Shown: positions 1-11,841, counted from the stretch's first letter. The stretch is 64,000 bases of DNA from Atopsyche davidsoni (GCA_022113835.1 JAILWY010000020.1:1736001-1800000); one strand, 5' to 3'. Notes: a model not told the origin generated them from the letters alone. A program made the numbers and translations.

Positions 1-291
1 TAATTAGATTGACCTTACATTCTGTACAATTCCTATTCTTTTGTATTTATGGATATTTCATCTGCTTATATAAATATTTTTTGAATCCCATTCAAACACT
101 TCAAGTGTTGTTCCCACTTTTCATTTTTTATTGCATCTTCAAGCAAAGTTTAGTCAACAGCACTAAAAAAATGTTTTTTATAATTTTTTTCAACAGAATA
201 CTAACGACACTGTAGAAAGATTAACTAATCATATTTGTAAACTTTAAATTTTATACAAGTCGCTATTAATATTATCATCAAAGAGTATAAT
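1..291. other. AT-rich stretch with no recognised feature
   Basis: I see no coding signal or repeat here. The short open frame at its left end has low-complexity, Phe/Ile-rich composition typical of chance frames in AT-rich DNA. Confidence 0.5.
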
Positions 292-490
292 CACGTTTGG
301 AGGCATTTGAAAAATGGGGGTTTTATATATAACAAGTACAAAAATTTATATATGCCAGAGGGAGTTTTTCACAAAAAATATTCTGCAGAAAGAATATATA
401 TTCTTTCTGGAGAAAAACTCTTTCTGCTATACATAAATTTTTGTACTCGTGATATATAAAATCCCAATTTTTCAAATACCTCCAAACGTG
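292..490. repeat. Long imperfect inverted repeat (hairpin of about 200 nt)
   Basis: The left arm (292 to about 372, starting CACGTTTGGAGG) is the reverse complement of the right arm (about 411-490, ending CCTCCAAACGTG), with roughly 85% identity by eye and a few small gaps. The centre is a perfect 24-bp palindrome at 386-409 (half-site CAGAAAGAATAT). No transposase is encoded. The structure is consistent with a foldback-type MITE or palindromic satellite unit, but no target-site duplication could be confirmed. Confidence 0.7.
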
Positions 491-1176
491 ATTTCTCGCA
501 TATTATATTCATAAAAAAATTAATTCAAATCTTTGATATTATTAAACGGCGTTAAACTGAATTTACTGCTTATTTCTTTGCTTTATATTAAATTTGCACT
601 ATTTTAAAACTAAAACCACCTCGTGGTAAGTAAACTAAAACCTATGTGAATCCATGAGGTACAGTATCAAAAGTTTCTTAATGGTTAAGTACCTAAAATT
701 GCTTCGTGGTCTGATATCTTAAAAACCGTTTCATGGTGTAGTATTTAAATTCGCATCATGGATCAGACCGCGTGTTGTGATCTACAAAAAAAGAGGTAGT
801 TTTTCACAAAAAATATTCTGCAGAAAGAATATATAATAGTATATATTCTTTCTGCAAAAAAACTCCCATATATAAATATTTGTACTCGTGATATATAAAA
901 TCCCAATTTTTCAAATACTTCCAAACGTGATTTCTCGCATATTATATTCATAAAAAAATTAATTCAAACTTATGATATTATTAAACGGCGTTAAACTGTA
1001 TAAACTGTAACTATATTATATTTGCACTATTTTAAAACTAAAACCACCTCGTGGTAAGTAATCTAAAACCTATGTGAATCCATGAGGTACAGTATCTAAA
1101 ATTGCCTCGTGGTCTCGTGCCATCTTAAAAACCGCTTCATGGTCTAGTATTTAAATTCGCATCATGGATCAGACCG
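363..1176. repeat. Direct duplication of an approximately 400-bp element
   Basis: Positions 363-770 and 799-1176 are two diverged copies of the same sequence in direct orientation. Each starts with AGTTTTTCACAAAAAATATT, passes a central palindrome (GCAGAAAGAATATATA and its complement around 820-858 in the second copy) and ends in CATCATGGATCAGACCG. The second copy lacks the left palindrome arm found at 292-362. A tandem satellite or a tandemly inserted element would both fit. Confidence 0.75.
607..770 (+). repeat. Degenerate tandem repeat of about 26 bp, six units
   Basis: Inside the duplicated element, units of the rough form TAAAA-(C/T)-N-C-x-TCGTGG or TCATGG followed by T-N-AGTA repeat about six times at 607-770. 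They recur with fewer units at about 1034-1170. The units are diverged, so this is an old internal repeat and not a microsatellite. I see no coding function. Confidence 0.5.
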
Positions 1177-1301
1177 CAAAAAAATACAATGACTGAAAGC
1201 GTGGACATAAAATGATAATCATTTTAAATGTGAACGAAATCAACTCCAAACTGCTGCACCGATAAATCTATCGGATTCCGTGCAAATTCGCGAGCGCCTT
1301 G

Positions 1302-1400
1302 CAGGGATCTCCAACCTTGGGTCCGCGCCCCGGGCTGTATGCAAATTCGACCCTCGCCGAGGTTGTCAACCGTGGCCCGCGGGCACATTGTCAGCCGCGA
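1302..1400 (+). mobile_element. Two adjacent hAT-like element termini (relics)
   Basis: CAGGGATCTCCAACC at 1302 followed by TTGGGTCCGCG resembles the 5' end of hAT-superfamily non-autonomous elements (CAGnG...CAACC then a GGnCCGCG motif). A second, similar GTTGTCAACC-GTGGCCCGCGGG motif lies about 60 bp downstream. The GC-rich composition contrasts sharply with the AT-rich surroundings. No transposase frame or matching right terminus was found, so the assignment rests on terminal similarity only. Confidence 0.4.
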
Positions 1401-2350
1401 CCTACAGTTTGACATTCCTGTCGATTTCCATACTCACAGCGCAGCCTTCGGGCGGTGACAGTATTTTGCATTTTGATGAATGCAGGTTTACTTTTGCATC
1501 TTTCGTTCGGACTAGAATTAGAATTAGAATCACTGAGCTGTAATTAAATGAATCAGCCTCATGGGTGTTGAGATATTTGAAAATGGTCACTGGCACTGGG
1601 ACCGAAACGTCGAAGTGCCGAAAACGTCAATCAAGAGCGAAATCGACTTATCACTCTTACAATCAAAATCATTGAATAATTATGAAACAAAAAATTATCG
1701 TAGCAAACAATTTTTTTATTTAAAAATATTTTCTTTCTTTACTTTCTGAAGTATTATTTTTTAAATATAATAAACAGCTTTGCCTTGCAGCTTTCATTGG
1801 GATACATAAAAAAATGACCATGATACTATATTTACCGTTGCATGCTTTTTTCATAGTAAATATTAATCATTCATAAGATATTTTTTTTATATATATACGT
1901 ATATTTTTTATTCAAGTATCTGTCTGATAAATAATTTTTGATTTAACGTTTGAAACGTTTTGAACTCTTTACACGCATCGCATTAATCGATTAAACGTTA
2001 AAGTAGCATTTTTGTTAAAATCGCAAAAAATAATTCTTTTAATAGTAGTAATATTATACAAATGTATTCATAATTTCGATGAAAAAAAAACAGGTAGAAG
2101 CAGGTGTTGATAACGTTTTACAGTTTTTATCATATGACTATAAAATATTAAACAAACGCAGCGTAAGTATTACATCCTTCATATTATTCAAAAACGTGCT
2201 TAAAAATATATAAACTTTAGCCTTTGCCGCGCGTTTCTGATTAAAATTTCCATATTTTTCATACGATTAGAATTTTTAGATATCTTTTTATAAATCGTAA
2301 TGTAATCAACGATTGAAACGGCAAAGTGTTGTAAAATTGTTATTTTTAAA
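1401..2350. other. Non-coding AT-rich sequence
   Basis: Small frames overlap the hAT-like GC patch at the left edge and look like shadows of it. Beyond about 1650 the sequence is homopolymer-rich and I see nothing specific. Confidence 0.4.
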
Positions 2351-2501
2351 AGTTGTAAAGTTGATTATCCGCGCCTCGCTGATCTCACTCTTCCTCTGAG
2401 TCGTTTACCCTTGGATCTGATCCTCTCTCTTCGTCTCTCCGAGGATGTGGCTGATGCCATGGGATTCTTAGGAGGCTTTTTACTGAATCGCGTATAAAAA
2501 A
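2350..2501 (+). other. GC-richer open patch, possible exon or repeat fragment
   Basis: About 100 bp at 2368-2470 is distinctly GC-richer than its flanks. It is open on the plus strand to a TAA at about 2500, with a Leu/Arg/Asp-rich translation and no Met start at a sensible place. It could be an exon, a decayed element or chance. No family is recognised. Confidence 0.2.
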
Positions 2502-4199
2502 TATGCGCATTATTCAAGGCGACCTTTATATCTAAATGTTATCATTACTGTAAAATCGTGTGAGGAAATGCGGTAATATTTTATTTATTCATGCTTTTGG
2601 CAAATGTACGAAAGAATTAATTTATTAGAGTCGTGCGGTTGATGAGTTTGAAAATTCATTGCATGTTGAAACTTAACTTTTTTCTGGTATGTTTGATTGA
2701 TTTTGAGGTTTCTTTGAGGTTGTCTATCTTGCAATATTTTAGTCACCACGCTGAGATCATCTTCAGGGACTTGATTTATCTCTGAAAATGGACCAAAATG
2801 TTGCAGGACAAAAAATCACCATATTTTATTATTTAAATTAAAAACATAGAGATAAATATATATAAAGATTTTGTGCTTAAGATGGAGTGAATGATTCAGA
2901 TGTATTTTTATCTAATCTAAATAAATGGCAATTTGCTTCTTGGCCAATTTAAAAACTTTGAAAATATTTAACATGAACAAATATACTAAAAAATATTGCA
3001 TTTTATACATTTTTTTAAAGTAATTAAATTTATTACTAGATCATTGGCTATTCAATCGTGTATCATTTAAATGATTAAAATTATAGGATAAGTAAAGATG
3101 TACAAATAAAATTTTAAAAGTCGAGGCTTTTTTCAGACACGAATATTTCATACAAAAACAGACTACAGTTAATATAAGAATAATTTTATTAAAACCGTCT
3201 ATTTAAGTAATAAATTTATTAAATTTAGATACGTAAATAACATACCTAATAGATAATAATCAAAACATTGAATTTAATAAAAAGTGTAAGCATTAAATAA
3301 ATAAAAATATTACAAAAAAGTTAATACAGATATGTGGACATTGAATTATAAATTTGGATTGCAGCCTCTCCCACTTCTTGCATATGGACTCATACGCATT
3401 CTTAGTACATTGACTCTACTGTATACCATTTCTACAATAGTAAAATTAAAAGATTCGTTCGTATATTAGTAATTTAATAAATAAATTTGCATAAAACAAC
3501 AAAATTAATGCAAGAATTTCATAATTAGTGCGAGCGCCTGTGTTAATCCAACACTTATTTTAATGATCGTTAATTATTTTAACAGAGGATTTATCGTAAA
3601 ATGGCGGATTTCATTTGACCCAATTGTTAAAAAAGTGTACAAAATTATTGCAGAAAACCGATTCATTAAATTATAAAAACATATTATTTCTCATTCATTT
3701 AAATGCACTCCTCCAGTGCATTAAAAATATTGCAAGTAGCGATATATTAACAATACTTAATGATTATTTTAAATAGTCGGTTAAACTTAACTAACTTTTT
3801 TAGAATTATTTAAAGATGCCTAGTTATCTCCTAGTCATTTGGCTATTTAAAATATATATATGAAGATTAACAATCCAAAAATAAAACAAAAATAAATCTT
3901 ATCGGTTCTTTTGGTTAATTTCATTTATAAAATATTTTTACACAGTGAAAAGGTATTTAAACTTCTTTATTTATTTATTTTTCTTCGATTTAAACATACA
4001 TATTGTTTAAAAAAATACAATGAGCCGAAATTATATATTATTTTTAATGTTTTTTTGCATAACTATATTACTCATTTTTTCAAAATACATTTTAAAGAGC
4101 ATATCACATATTTCTGCAATTTTAAAATAAATATTAATCGATAGTATTTTGATCACAAATATGTTTTAAATTTATAATATTACTGAAGTCCATTGTTTT
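2502..4199. other. AT-rich intergenic sequence, nothing recognised
   Basis: There are no convincing splice-site-bounded frames, TIRs or tandem arrays. The sequence is dominated by A/T runs and short direct repeats of low information. Confidence 0.4.
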
Positions 4200-5345
4200 G
4201 ATATCCTTTAACATATATTTTATATATAAAAGTACAATTTCTTGGAATGTAAGACCAACATTCCGTTTCCCACCTACACGTGACTACAAATGCATTTCTT
4301 AAATGCATTTATGCTGTACTTAAAATTACTCAAACCTGAGTTTTTATTAACATTTCTATTTAAAGTAATGCCTATGATATTTTTAAATATTTATAATGTA
4401 TGAAAAGCTACGATTTCCTGAAATTTAAGACTGAAATTCAGACACATATTGATGAAAGATGAAAGTCACTTGTTGATGAGTACAGTTGCACCTTTGAAAT
4501 CCCCACAAGCCTGAATATTTTATTATACTGTTATTTAAAACAATAGCTTTGATGTTTTTTTAATATATATAATATATAAAAGCTTCAATTCCCTGAAATT
4601 TGAGACTGAAATTCAGACACAGACTCCAAGTTACCAATTAATGAGTACAGTTGCACTGTTGAATGCATTTACGATGCCTTTAATAATACTCAAGCCTACA
4701 TATTTATTTATACTGCTATTTAAGGCAATGACTCTTATGTTTTTCAATATATATATATAATGTACTATATAAAAAGCTTCGGTTCCCTGAAATTTAAGAC
4801 TGAAATTCTGACACAGACTCCAAGTCACCCAGTTGCACTGTTGAATGCATTTACGATGCCATTAATACCACTCAAGCCTAGATATTTTTTATACTGCTAT
4901 TTAAGGCTCTGATGTTTATCACTATATATAATATACTAAATAAAAAGCTTCAATTCTTGAAATTTAAGACTGAAATTCAGACACAGACAAGTCACCCATT
5001 GATGAGTACAATTGCACTTTTGAATGCATTTACGCTACTCTTTATCACACAAGCCTGAATATTTATTTATATAATAATATTTAAAGCAATATCTCTGGTG
5101 TTTTTTAATATATATAATATATAAAAGCTTCAATTCCTTGAATTTGAGACTGAAATTCAGGCACAGACTCCACTCACCCATTGATGAGTACAGTTGCACT
5201 TTTTACGCTACTCTTTATCACACAAGCCTAGATACTTTTTTATACTACTATTAGCATTACACATATAATATATATAATGCTAAAAGCTTAAATTCCTTGA
5301 AATTTAAGACTGAAATCCAAGACACAGCCTGCAAGCCACCTACAC
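4200..5345 (+). repeat. Satellite-like tandem repeat, seven diverged units of about 160-195 bp
   Basis: A landmark of the form AAAAGCTTCAATTCC, then TGAAATTTAAGACTGAAATT, then CAGACACAGACTCC recurs near 4404, 4578, 4773, 4943, 5123 and 5283, with a weaker first unit near 4231. Between landmarks each unit repeats TGATGAGTACAGTTGCAC, TTGAATGCATTTACG, CTCAAGCCT and a TATATAATATA tract. Units differ by small indels and substitutions. The array ends at a GC-richer unique segment (about 5340-5460). Function unknown. Confidence 0.85.
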
Positions 5346-6860
5346 GCGTTGCAGCATGCCCAGATGAAGCCTCCGCTGCAGTTTTGCTCCACTTGCTGCT
5401 GGCTCGGGTTGCATAAAGCAGCGCTCTCAAATATCGAGCAGCCTCCTCAAGGCTAACTCCTCTGATATAATGTGAGGCATTTTAAGATGCTTTACATGAA
5501 AATCCATAAGTTCCTTTAAACATTACTTATTGCTTACATATTCAAATAATCTTGATCGTACAATTTTTATATTGTTCTAATAAAATTTGGGTAACTTCAC
5601 TTTTACAGGTAACAATAAACTTTATATAAATTTTTCATGCGTTGAATAAATACTTTAATAAATTATTATTTTTACTTTTGATTTTACTTATTATCTACAA
5701 AAATAAAAAATGCATTCATTCGTCAAAATATAAAAAGTTAGAACAGCACTGAAAACATTTTTTACTAAGAATATATTATTATTGCTGAATCAACTAGTTT
5801 TTAAGGCTCTACTCTACATTCAAGTTTATAAATAGAAATCAGTATGTTATCGTTGATTTTTATATTTATTTGCTTTAAAAAATTATATCAATTTTCTTGA
5901 CTTTAATTACATAATTTTAATTAGTTTTAAGATTAAGATACGATTTTTATGTTTTTTCTGCTATCTACATATTTTGTGCGTCCATGAGCAATACAGAGAT
6001 TTAAAAGACGTTTATTTTATCATATATATATATATATACATGTCTTATTTATTGGCTTGTTAATATTATCTTAACCCCTAGACAATCAGTATATAATAAT
6101 TAATAATTTTAATCTGAAATAGTTACAACACGGTTATGAAAGGGTCAATTTGACAAATTACGAACTTCATCACAATAGTAACATTTCGTAAGTCAGTGTA
6201 CCCTATCATGTAAGAGATAATTAACGCGTTATAATCATTAACATTGAAAGTCTTCGATTATGCAGCCTTCGCGAGCCAAAAACCTGTTTTTTTTTTTGAA
6301 AATCAGACCTTGGTAATGTAGATGATCACGCAAGTGTATAAGAACCTCCCTTTTACTCATGTTCTACAAAAATAAAAACGAATACACAAAATCCATAAAA
6401 TAATGCTTTTAAAATATTAAATATCAATTCTTATCAAACAGGGCCACAAGGTGAGTTCAATTACATCGGTTTGGAATACGCTTTTCAGGGCGGGGAATAC
6501 TGAAAAATGCAAATAAATGTGTGATTTGCGATAGGTTATTTGAACACAGTGAGTAATAAAAGCCTTCCAGGGATCAGAGGGCTTGCTGCTGTAGAAATTT
6601 TATTTAAATGGAAATAGTATGGTGTTTGTTCATTACAGACTTGTAAAAGAGAAAACTGCATGTCGTAATAAAGGAATTGTTCGCAACAAGTATGAAATAA
6701 AGAAATATTTTCATAACTTCGATTCGAATCGTGACAAAAATGAAGAGTAATTTGGTATTACATCTGCGAGGTTGCACCATCTCTAGTTTTCAAAACTGTC
6801 TTTTCAGTCTACCAACTTGACGGATGAGTGAGAAAACATTCATAGAACCTTCCACAAACG
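5346..6860. other. Mostly AT-rich; GC-richer unique segment at its left edge
   Basis: About 5340-5460 is GC-richer and abuts the end of the satellite. It might be what the array expanded beside, but no frame or family is recognised. The rest to 6860 is AT-rich with a short (TA)n run near 6023. Confidence 0.35.
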
Positions 6861-6870
6861 GAAATATAGT

Positions 6871-6955
6871 GGTGTGCCGTTTTGCGGCGAAGGCTTGCTT
6901 AATAATAAGAGGCCCTGGACTCGAATCCAGGAGGGTAGATTTCCCACGAGCTGAA
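6871..6955 (+). repeat. Possible tRNA-derived SINE head (fragment)
   Basis: The stretch contains a T-arm-like hairpin, CCTGG-ACTCGAAT-CCAGG (about 6914-6931), with a pol III B-box-like GACTCGAATCC, preceded at a tRNA-like distance by a weak A-box region. No full cloverleaf folds. It is consistent with a degraded tRNA-derived repeat, but the motif match alone is weak evidence. Confidence 0.3.
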
Positions 6956-7539
6956 ATTATAAATCTGTATATTTCTTAAAAATAGGTTGGAAAGCAATAA
7001 AAGGCATTCAAAGGAGATTGCAGCCGTTTCCGGTTTAAAATATCTATTGACTTTGACAGATAAATTATATAAAAACAACGTGGCTGAAACATTTTTTTCA
7101 GGAGCAGGAAACGTCTTTAAGAAGGCCGCAAAGAAAAAGTAATATAAAAAAATTGAATTGAATTTTTCTCACATCATATACGTCGTAAAAAGAAATTATA
7201 AATACAATAAATAAAATGAGTAAAAAAGCAGGTAAGAAAGCGCTAAAAGACGTTTGCGGGTATTTTAAGTCAGAAAAAAGTTTCTGCACTAACCACTCAG
7301 CATAGAAATGTTTGTTATGTTTAAAATAGTTTGTTACAAACATATAAATATTATGGTTTACAAAACAATGATTTTTATTTGCTTTGTCTCTCTTCACTCT
7401 CCACATTATGTTGCTTGTGCATTGCTGCCATTATGTACCCAAAAGATCGGTAATGGAGTAGTGGACTTGGAATAATTGTGAAGGGACGAGTATCAGATCT
7501 AAACGCCAGAGCTTTGTAAGGAAACGATTATATAGGCAT

Positions 7540-8030
7540 ATAGGGTGTCCAAAAAGAGTATGCTGCAAATTTTTTGGGCGCAGAGTTGCAGGAGTTTTAA
7601 GTTTTCAACTCAAGAACGTGGATCCAATACTTGCCATACATCCAATCAATCAATTGAAGCTGTTAACGAATTATTCCCTAATAAGGTCATTTCACGTAGA
7701 GGTAACATCAACTGGCCTCCCAGAAGCCCCGACTATTTCGTATGGGGATACTTTAAAAGTAGAGTTTATGAGAATAATCCGACGAACCTTACGGAATTGA
7801 AACAAAACATCAGGTCAGAAATGGCAGCAATATCGTGTTATCAGCAATCTTCGTTCCAGATGAGAAGAGTGCCAGCAGCGCGTAACGGTCACCATTTTGA
7901 TAACATCATCTTTTTGAAATAATTTTCCCTTTTGTATTCTTATAATCAACAATAAAAAAATACTTGATTAGTAGTAGTTTTTGTTTTACTGAACTAACAA
8001 ATACCCGATACTCTGTTTGGACACCCTATA
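7540..8030 (+). mobile_element. Internally deleted mariner/Tc1-type element with intact TIRs
   Basis: Left terminus TATAGGGTGTCCAAAAAGAG (7539) and the right terminus ending at 8030 are inverted repeats matching at 22 of 23 positions, flanked by TA as expected for mariner target sites. The 490-bp element keeps only the C-terminal part of a transposase and cannot be autonomous. The high TIR identity suggests it was mobilised as a short derivative. Confidence 0.85.
7618..7922 (+). pseudogene. Mariner-type transposase, C-terminal fragment
   Basis: The frame keeps the C-terminal landmarks of this transposase family: a NELFPNKVISRRGNINWPP segment, RSPD, a VWGYFKSRVYEN segment and a closing NGHHFDNIIF. 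In active relatives the third catalytic acid lies just after the SPDL motif in an SPDLxPxDFFLWG-like context. Here SPD is followed directly by YFVWG, so about five residues including that acid are missing. The N-terminal DNA-binding half is absent. The first residues of the longer open frame (from 7545) come from the TIR and are not transposase. The gene is broken and non-functional. Confidence 0.8.
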
Positions 8031-9585
8031 TGCAGTGTAGAAAAACCCACTGCTCTCCCTAAGAAAACCATGATCACTGGCTCAGCATGAGTATATGCTC
8101 AATGAGATGTTCGCCTATCTCTTCTAAGGAGAGGCATCCAATGAATCCACAGTTTGAGTCCAGATTATTTTCATGTTATCGTATCAGTAGACGCTTCGCT
8201 AAGTGGTGTTCAAGAAAGATATCGCCCGAAGACCGTGGCTCGCAGTTATAGAGGGGGCAAAGTGAAAGTCAGCTCGCCGTAAAGATTGCAACCGAGCGAC
8301 GAGCCGCCAACCTGACGTTGCCATAAGCAAGAACACACTGCCAACCAAAGCATACTATGTATACAACACCAACTGCATACCCTGTTGATTGACGAGATAA
8401 GCCTCGGAGACCATCTCACTGAAAAAAAAATATCCTGCACCTCAATCTTACTGATTTGACTGTTCCAATGCCATTTTCCAGTTTATTTTATAAACGAACT
8501 TCTGCAGAACGAAAGAGCACTCACAGTTCAGTGATACACTTCAATATTTTGAAACACTTGACTTTAGTATAAATATGACGTAATATACGTTTATTAAATG
8601 TTTATTGCTTTCTATAAGCAATGTTGTTAGTATAATAATCTGATAAAATTATTTGTTGTGTAATGTACCAATGTAAACAATTAAGTGATTGCCATTTAAT
8701 GGCGGTTGTTTTAACTGGTTTATACTGATACCAATCAATCAACATCTGTGCAAGCCGATTCCACAATACGCAATTATCTGAAACTTTATATAACAGCGGC
8801 AGATTTTGTTGAAATACGTAAAATCTAAAAAAAAATTAGCTTGCCGTGACGTTCTGGGACTTGTGCTTTGAAACGAGTGGAGTTTTAAATTTTTGTAGAC
8901 CTCTTGCAGGTAGGAATCAACCACTGTGGATCAATATAAACCATATTGGTAATCAATGATAGATCATCGATAGATCGATGAAATCAAAAAGTCTTTAAAA
9001 TGTATAAAACAATGTTTTTTTTCTATATAAATTAACTGTGCCTTTAAACCTGGCGTCAATTTTTTTATTATTGCTTTATGTTGGCTGCTATACTCGTAAA
9101 GTTAAACACCTGCTTACTAATTGGATTCCTTGAAGTGGTTTTCAGGCCTGAAGCCTCGCAGGGCTACGTGAGGATGGGATGGACCGTTATGCACGTGACG
9201 ATGTCTGACGCTCAAATATTCTATGCCCATATCGTACCTGTCCGTTACCCACGTAGAAACAATGATCAGGATATTGTGATCGATTAACAATACACACTAC
9301 GTTCGAAGAACCTGAATACTGTTATAAATTTTAATAATGACGTATTGTTTGATAACACATTTTGAATTTTACCCTTTGAACTTGAACTTTTTAAATTAAA
9401 TAATGTAAATACGTCCGAATGGAAGCAATTACTTTGCAAAACTGACAAAAATGATTTATACCTGCTCTAATACGCACCTAGACTTTTTATATAGTAAACA
9501 ATAGTATATAATCGCCAACGGAGTTACAAAGTATTTTAACGGAGTGGAAAGGGTTAATTGATTCGTTTAATCGAATTTTTTTTCA
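8031..9585. other. Intergenic; GC-richer patch at 8230-8420, otherwise nothing clear
   Basis: About 8230-8420 is GC-richer and is followed at 8407-8426 by GGAGACCATCTCACTGAAAA. A related string recurs at about 13350-13370 (GGTGACCATCTCACTGAAAA) and 50904-50920 (GGTGATCGTCTCACTGAA), so a dispersed repeat is likely. A small plus-strand frame at 9078-9287 has no recognisable domain. I do not call a gene. Confidence 0.35.
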
Positions 9586-9589
9586 GTGA

Positions 9590-9790
9590 AGGCAGTGTCG
9601 AGATCATTTTGCCTCTCATGGGCATCGTGAGGATCAGCCCACTCGGAAGTGGGAAGCCAGTCGGATGACTGCATTCCTGCAGCGCACGTCCTGCGGCGTC
9701 TCATGCTTATGGCCGACTTCCGGTCGGTATTGCAGGAATCGCATTTGTCGCGAGTAGCAGTAAAACTGTCCCGGTCAAGAGACTATTCAA
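9590..9790. other. GC-rich island with nested hairpins
   Basis: This roughly 200-bp island carries an inverted pair, ATTCCTGCA near 9672 and TGCAGGAAT near 9733. These enclose a second hairpin, CCGAC-TTCC-GGTCGG. On the plus strand a pyrimidine tract plus CAG (about 9577-9587) precedes an open frame of about 26 codons to TGA. It could be an exon, a structured element or a repeat terminus; I cannot decide from sequence. Confidence 0.25.
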
Positions 9791-10026
9791 TTTCAAGCCG
9801 GAGAAACAAAAAACCGACGCGAAAATAAATCGCATTTTAATTCTGAATACAACAAAATATACGTACTTTTACCAATCGTAATCTCCTAGCCATTTTGGCT
9901 ATTTTGTCTAATGCAAATTATATGCAACGTACGTTGTATTTACTGTATTTATTATATTTCGTATTTACGTTGTATTTATTCAAAAATATCAAAATAAAAT
10001 TCCACCTAGTACTCAATTAAGAAATT

Positions 10027-10237
10027 CAATATTTTTGACAGAGAGTACTTGGTGGAATTCCATTTTAATATTTTTGAGTAAAATACTTTGAGTAACTGAC
10101 TCTGTTTGATAATGCCAACGTGAAAGGTTGGCGAAACCGGTCACAAATAAAAACGAACATGTGGAAAATCACTCAAGTGTTTTACTCAAAAATATTAAAA
10201 TGGGATTCCACCAAGTACTCTCTGTCGAAAATATTTA
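10027..10237. repeat. Inverted repeat with 65-bp arms around a hammerhead-like core
   Basis: Arms at about 10027-10091 and 10173-10237 are near-perfect reverse complements over about 65 bp, including GACAGAGAGTACTTGGTGGA on the left and its complement on the right. Two or three mismatches are visible in the central part. The roughly 80-bp spacer holds a conserved stem-loop found elsewhere in this window. The similarity of the arms suggests recent origin. It may be a foldback element or two inverted copies of a terminal repeat. Confidence 0.8.
10104..10145 (+). ncRNA. Hammerhead-ribozyme-like motif (degenerate core)
   Basis: The order is TTGATAA (10106-10112, degenerate for CTGATGA), stem GCCAAC/GTTGGC (10114-10119 and 10127-10132), GAAA (10133-10136), a minimal stem III C-CG-G, then GTC (10140-10142). 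This is the arrangement of short-stem-III hammerheads known from Penelope-like elements and retrozymes. Stem I is only 3 bp (TGT/ACA). One extra base lies between the CTGATGA position and stem II, and two core bases differ, so this copy is probably inactive. Confidence 0.35.
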
Positions 10238-10249
10238 ATTTCATTACGG

Positions 10250-11470
10250 GTTTATTATATTATTACTAATATGATTAGGCACATAAGTTCACACATAGAA
10301 GATACAAAAGCTTACGTGTAATTAAAAAAAAAAAAATATCATTATGTACGATTATTATCCACAAGTATTATCAATAATAATAAATATTTCATTGAACATG
10401 AATTTTAAGAATGTAGATGTTTGCTGCTGACTATTTTTTTTTAAATGTTACTTTTTCTGTAAAAACAATTTTATATTATACGAACTATACACGAGTAGTA
10501 GAAGACTTTTATTATGCCTAGTTTATGATAATCCTGGCCTAAGAGGCGCGGTCTGAAGTCGTTTTAACAAAAAAACGACGAAGATTTCAAAGCCTTAATC
10601 GATTTATCGCCATTTGCGAAAGACGTTTGTCTTTCTCGAAAATACAATATCTCTCCTACGTGACATATTTATATAATTCATGCAAGCATTTCACAATTTG
10701 ACATTTCTACTTGACACGTGACATATGGAATGCTAAAGAATCTACTTGCCGATGGTTTATAATGCAAGAACCTCCAATTTCCACACCTCTCTCCCATACA
10801 AATAGAACTCATCTGAAATGTTTCATACGCATGAATATACTATATATTTATTTGATAACAATAAACCTGTGGAATAAAGAAATGTTTTCCTTGCCTATTT
10901 TGTAGTCATTTCAACAAAAATGTACATTCGATTAGATTTCAATGGCTTATTTAAATTCAGTGCATAAAACTGCTTGCCTTTGCTTGCAATATGCAGACTA
11001 ACAATATTTTTGGACGTTTTTCAGGAATTGATTTTAAAAAATCAAGTGTATTTTGTGTGTATTGAAAAATGTGAAAAAAATACCGTTGTAATTGTTCAAC
11101 TAAATATATATTCTTTCACTGCATACTTTAAATAATTTTTTTTTTTTAAATTCAAGATATAATATACATCCCTGAAAACGACCTGATTATCATATATTAC
11201 AAAAAAAAATTAAAAAACACTGTATTCTTTGTGCAAATAATATTTTATTTTATTAACGTACGCCTAAAGAATCTGTATAAGCTGATCGTAATAACAAGCA
11301 AGTATTTTTTTTAATTACTCGTAAAATGCAGGCGTAGTTTCTTCTAGATTTTTCTAGAATGCATCATAGGATAGGCTTCTCGAAGAATGCATCTGAAAGT
11401 AAGCTTCAAGGACATTCTGGTGTTTGCATAATAATACACCTATACAAAAAAAAAAAAAAACAAGTCAATA
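10250..11470. other. AT-rich intergenic sequence
   Basis: The only repeat noticed is GATTAGGCACATAAGTTCA plus the next bases at about 10275-10305, which recurs with few changes at about 48163-48193. No coding signal is seen. Confidence 0.4.
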
Positions 11471-11841
11471 CACCCGAGCGTGACGTCATTGCATGGGCGT
11501 CCCGATTGCATCCTGCTTGATGCAATCCCAATCCAACCTTTTGACTCAGCTCAGTCGAAGACAACAGCCTTACCTCACCTGAAAAATAATTTAAATAATT
11601 ATTGGACTCGGGCGATGTCCAAAAACGTTTTGACCGAACTTGAGCAAGCGCGAACTCAGTTCAGTTACATCAGTTTGAGAAGCACATGTCAATGCGAAGA
11701 GTGAACCGAGAACCTGCGAAGTCAATGGTCTGATCCCAGGGATAAGGAAGATACCTGGAGAAGGAAGACATGGTCATCTAATAATACTCCTGACTCTTGT
11801 GATCAGTTGAAAAAACTGTTCTTTCCTTTTTCAGTTCTGCA

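Noticed and set aside
7098..7406. 102-codon frame on the minus strand
   Set aside because: Phe/Ile/Leu-rich composition from AT-rich DNA, no family resemblance.
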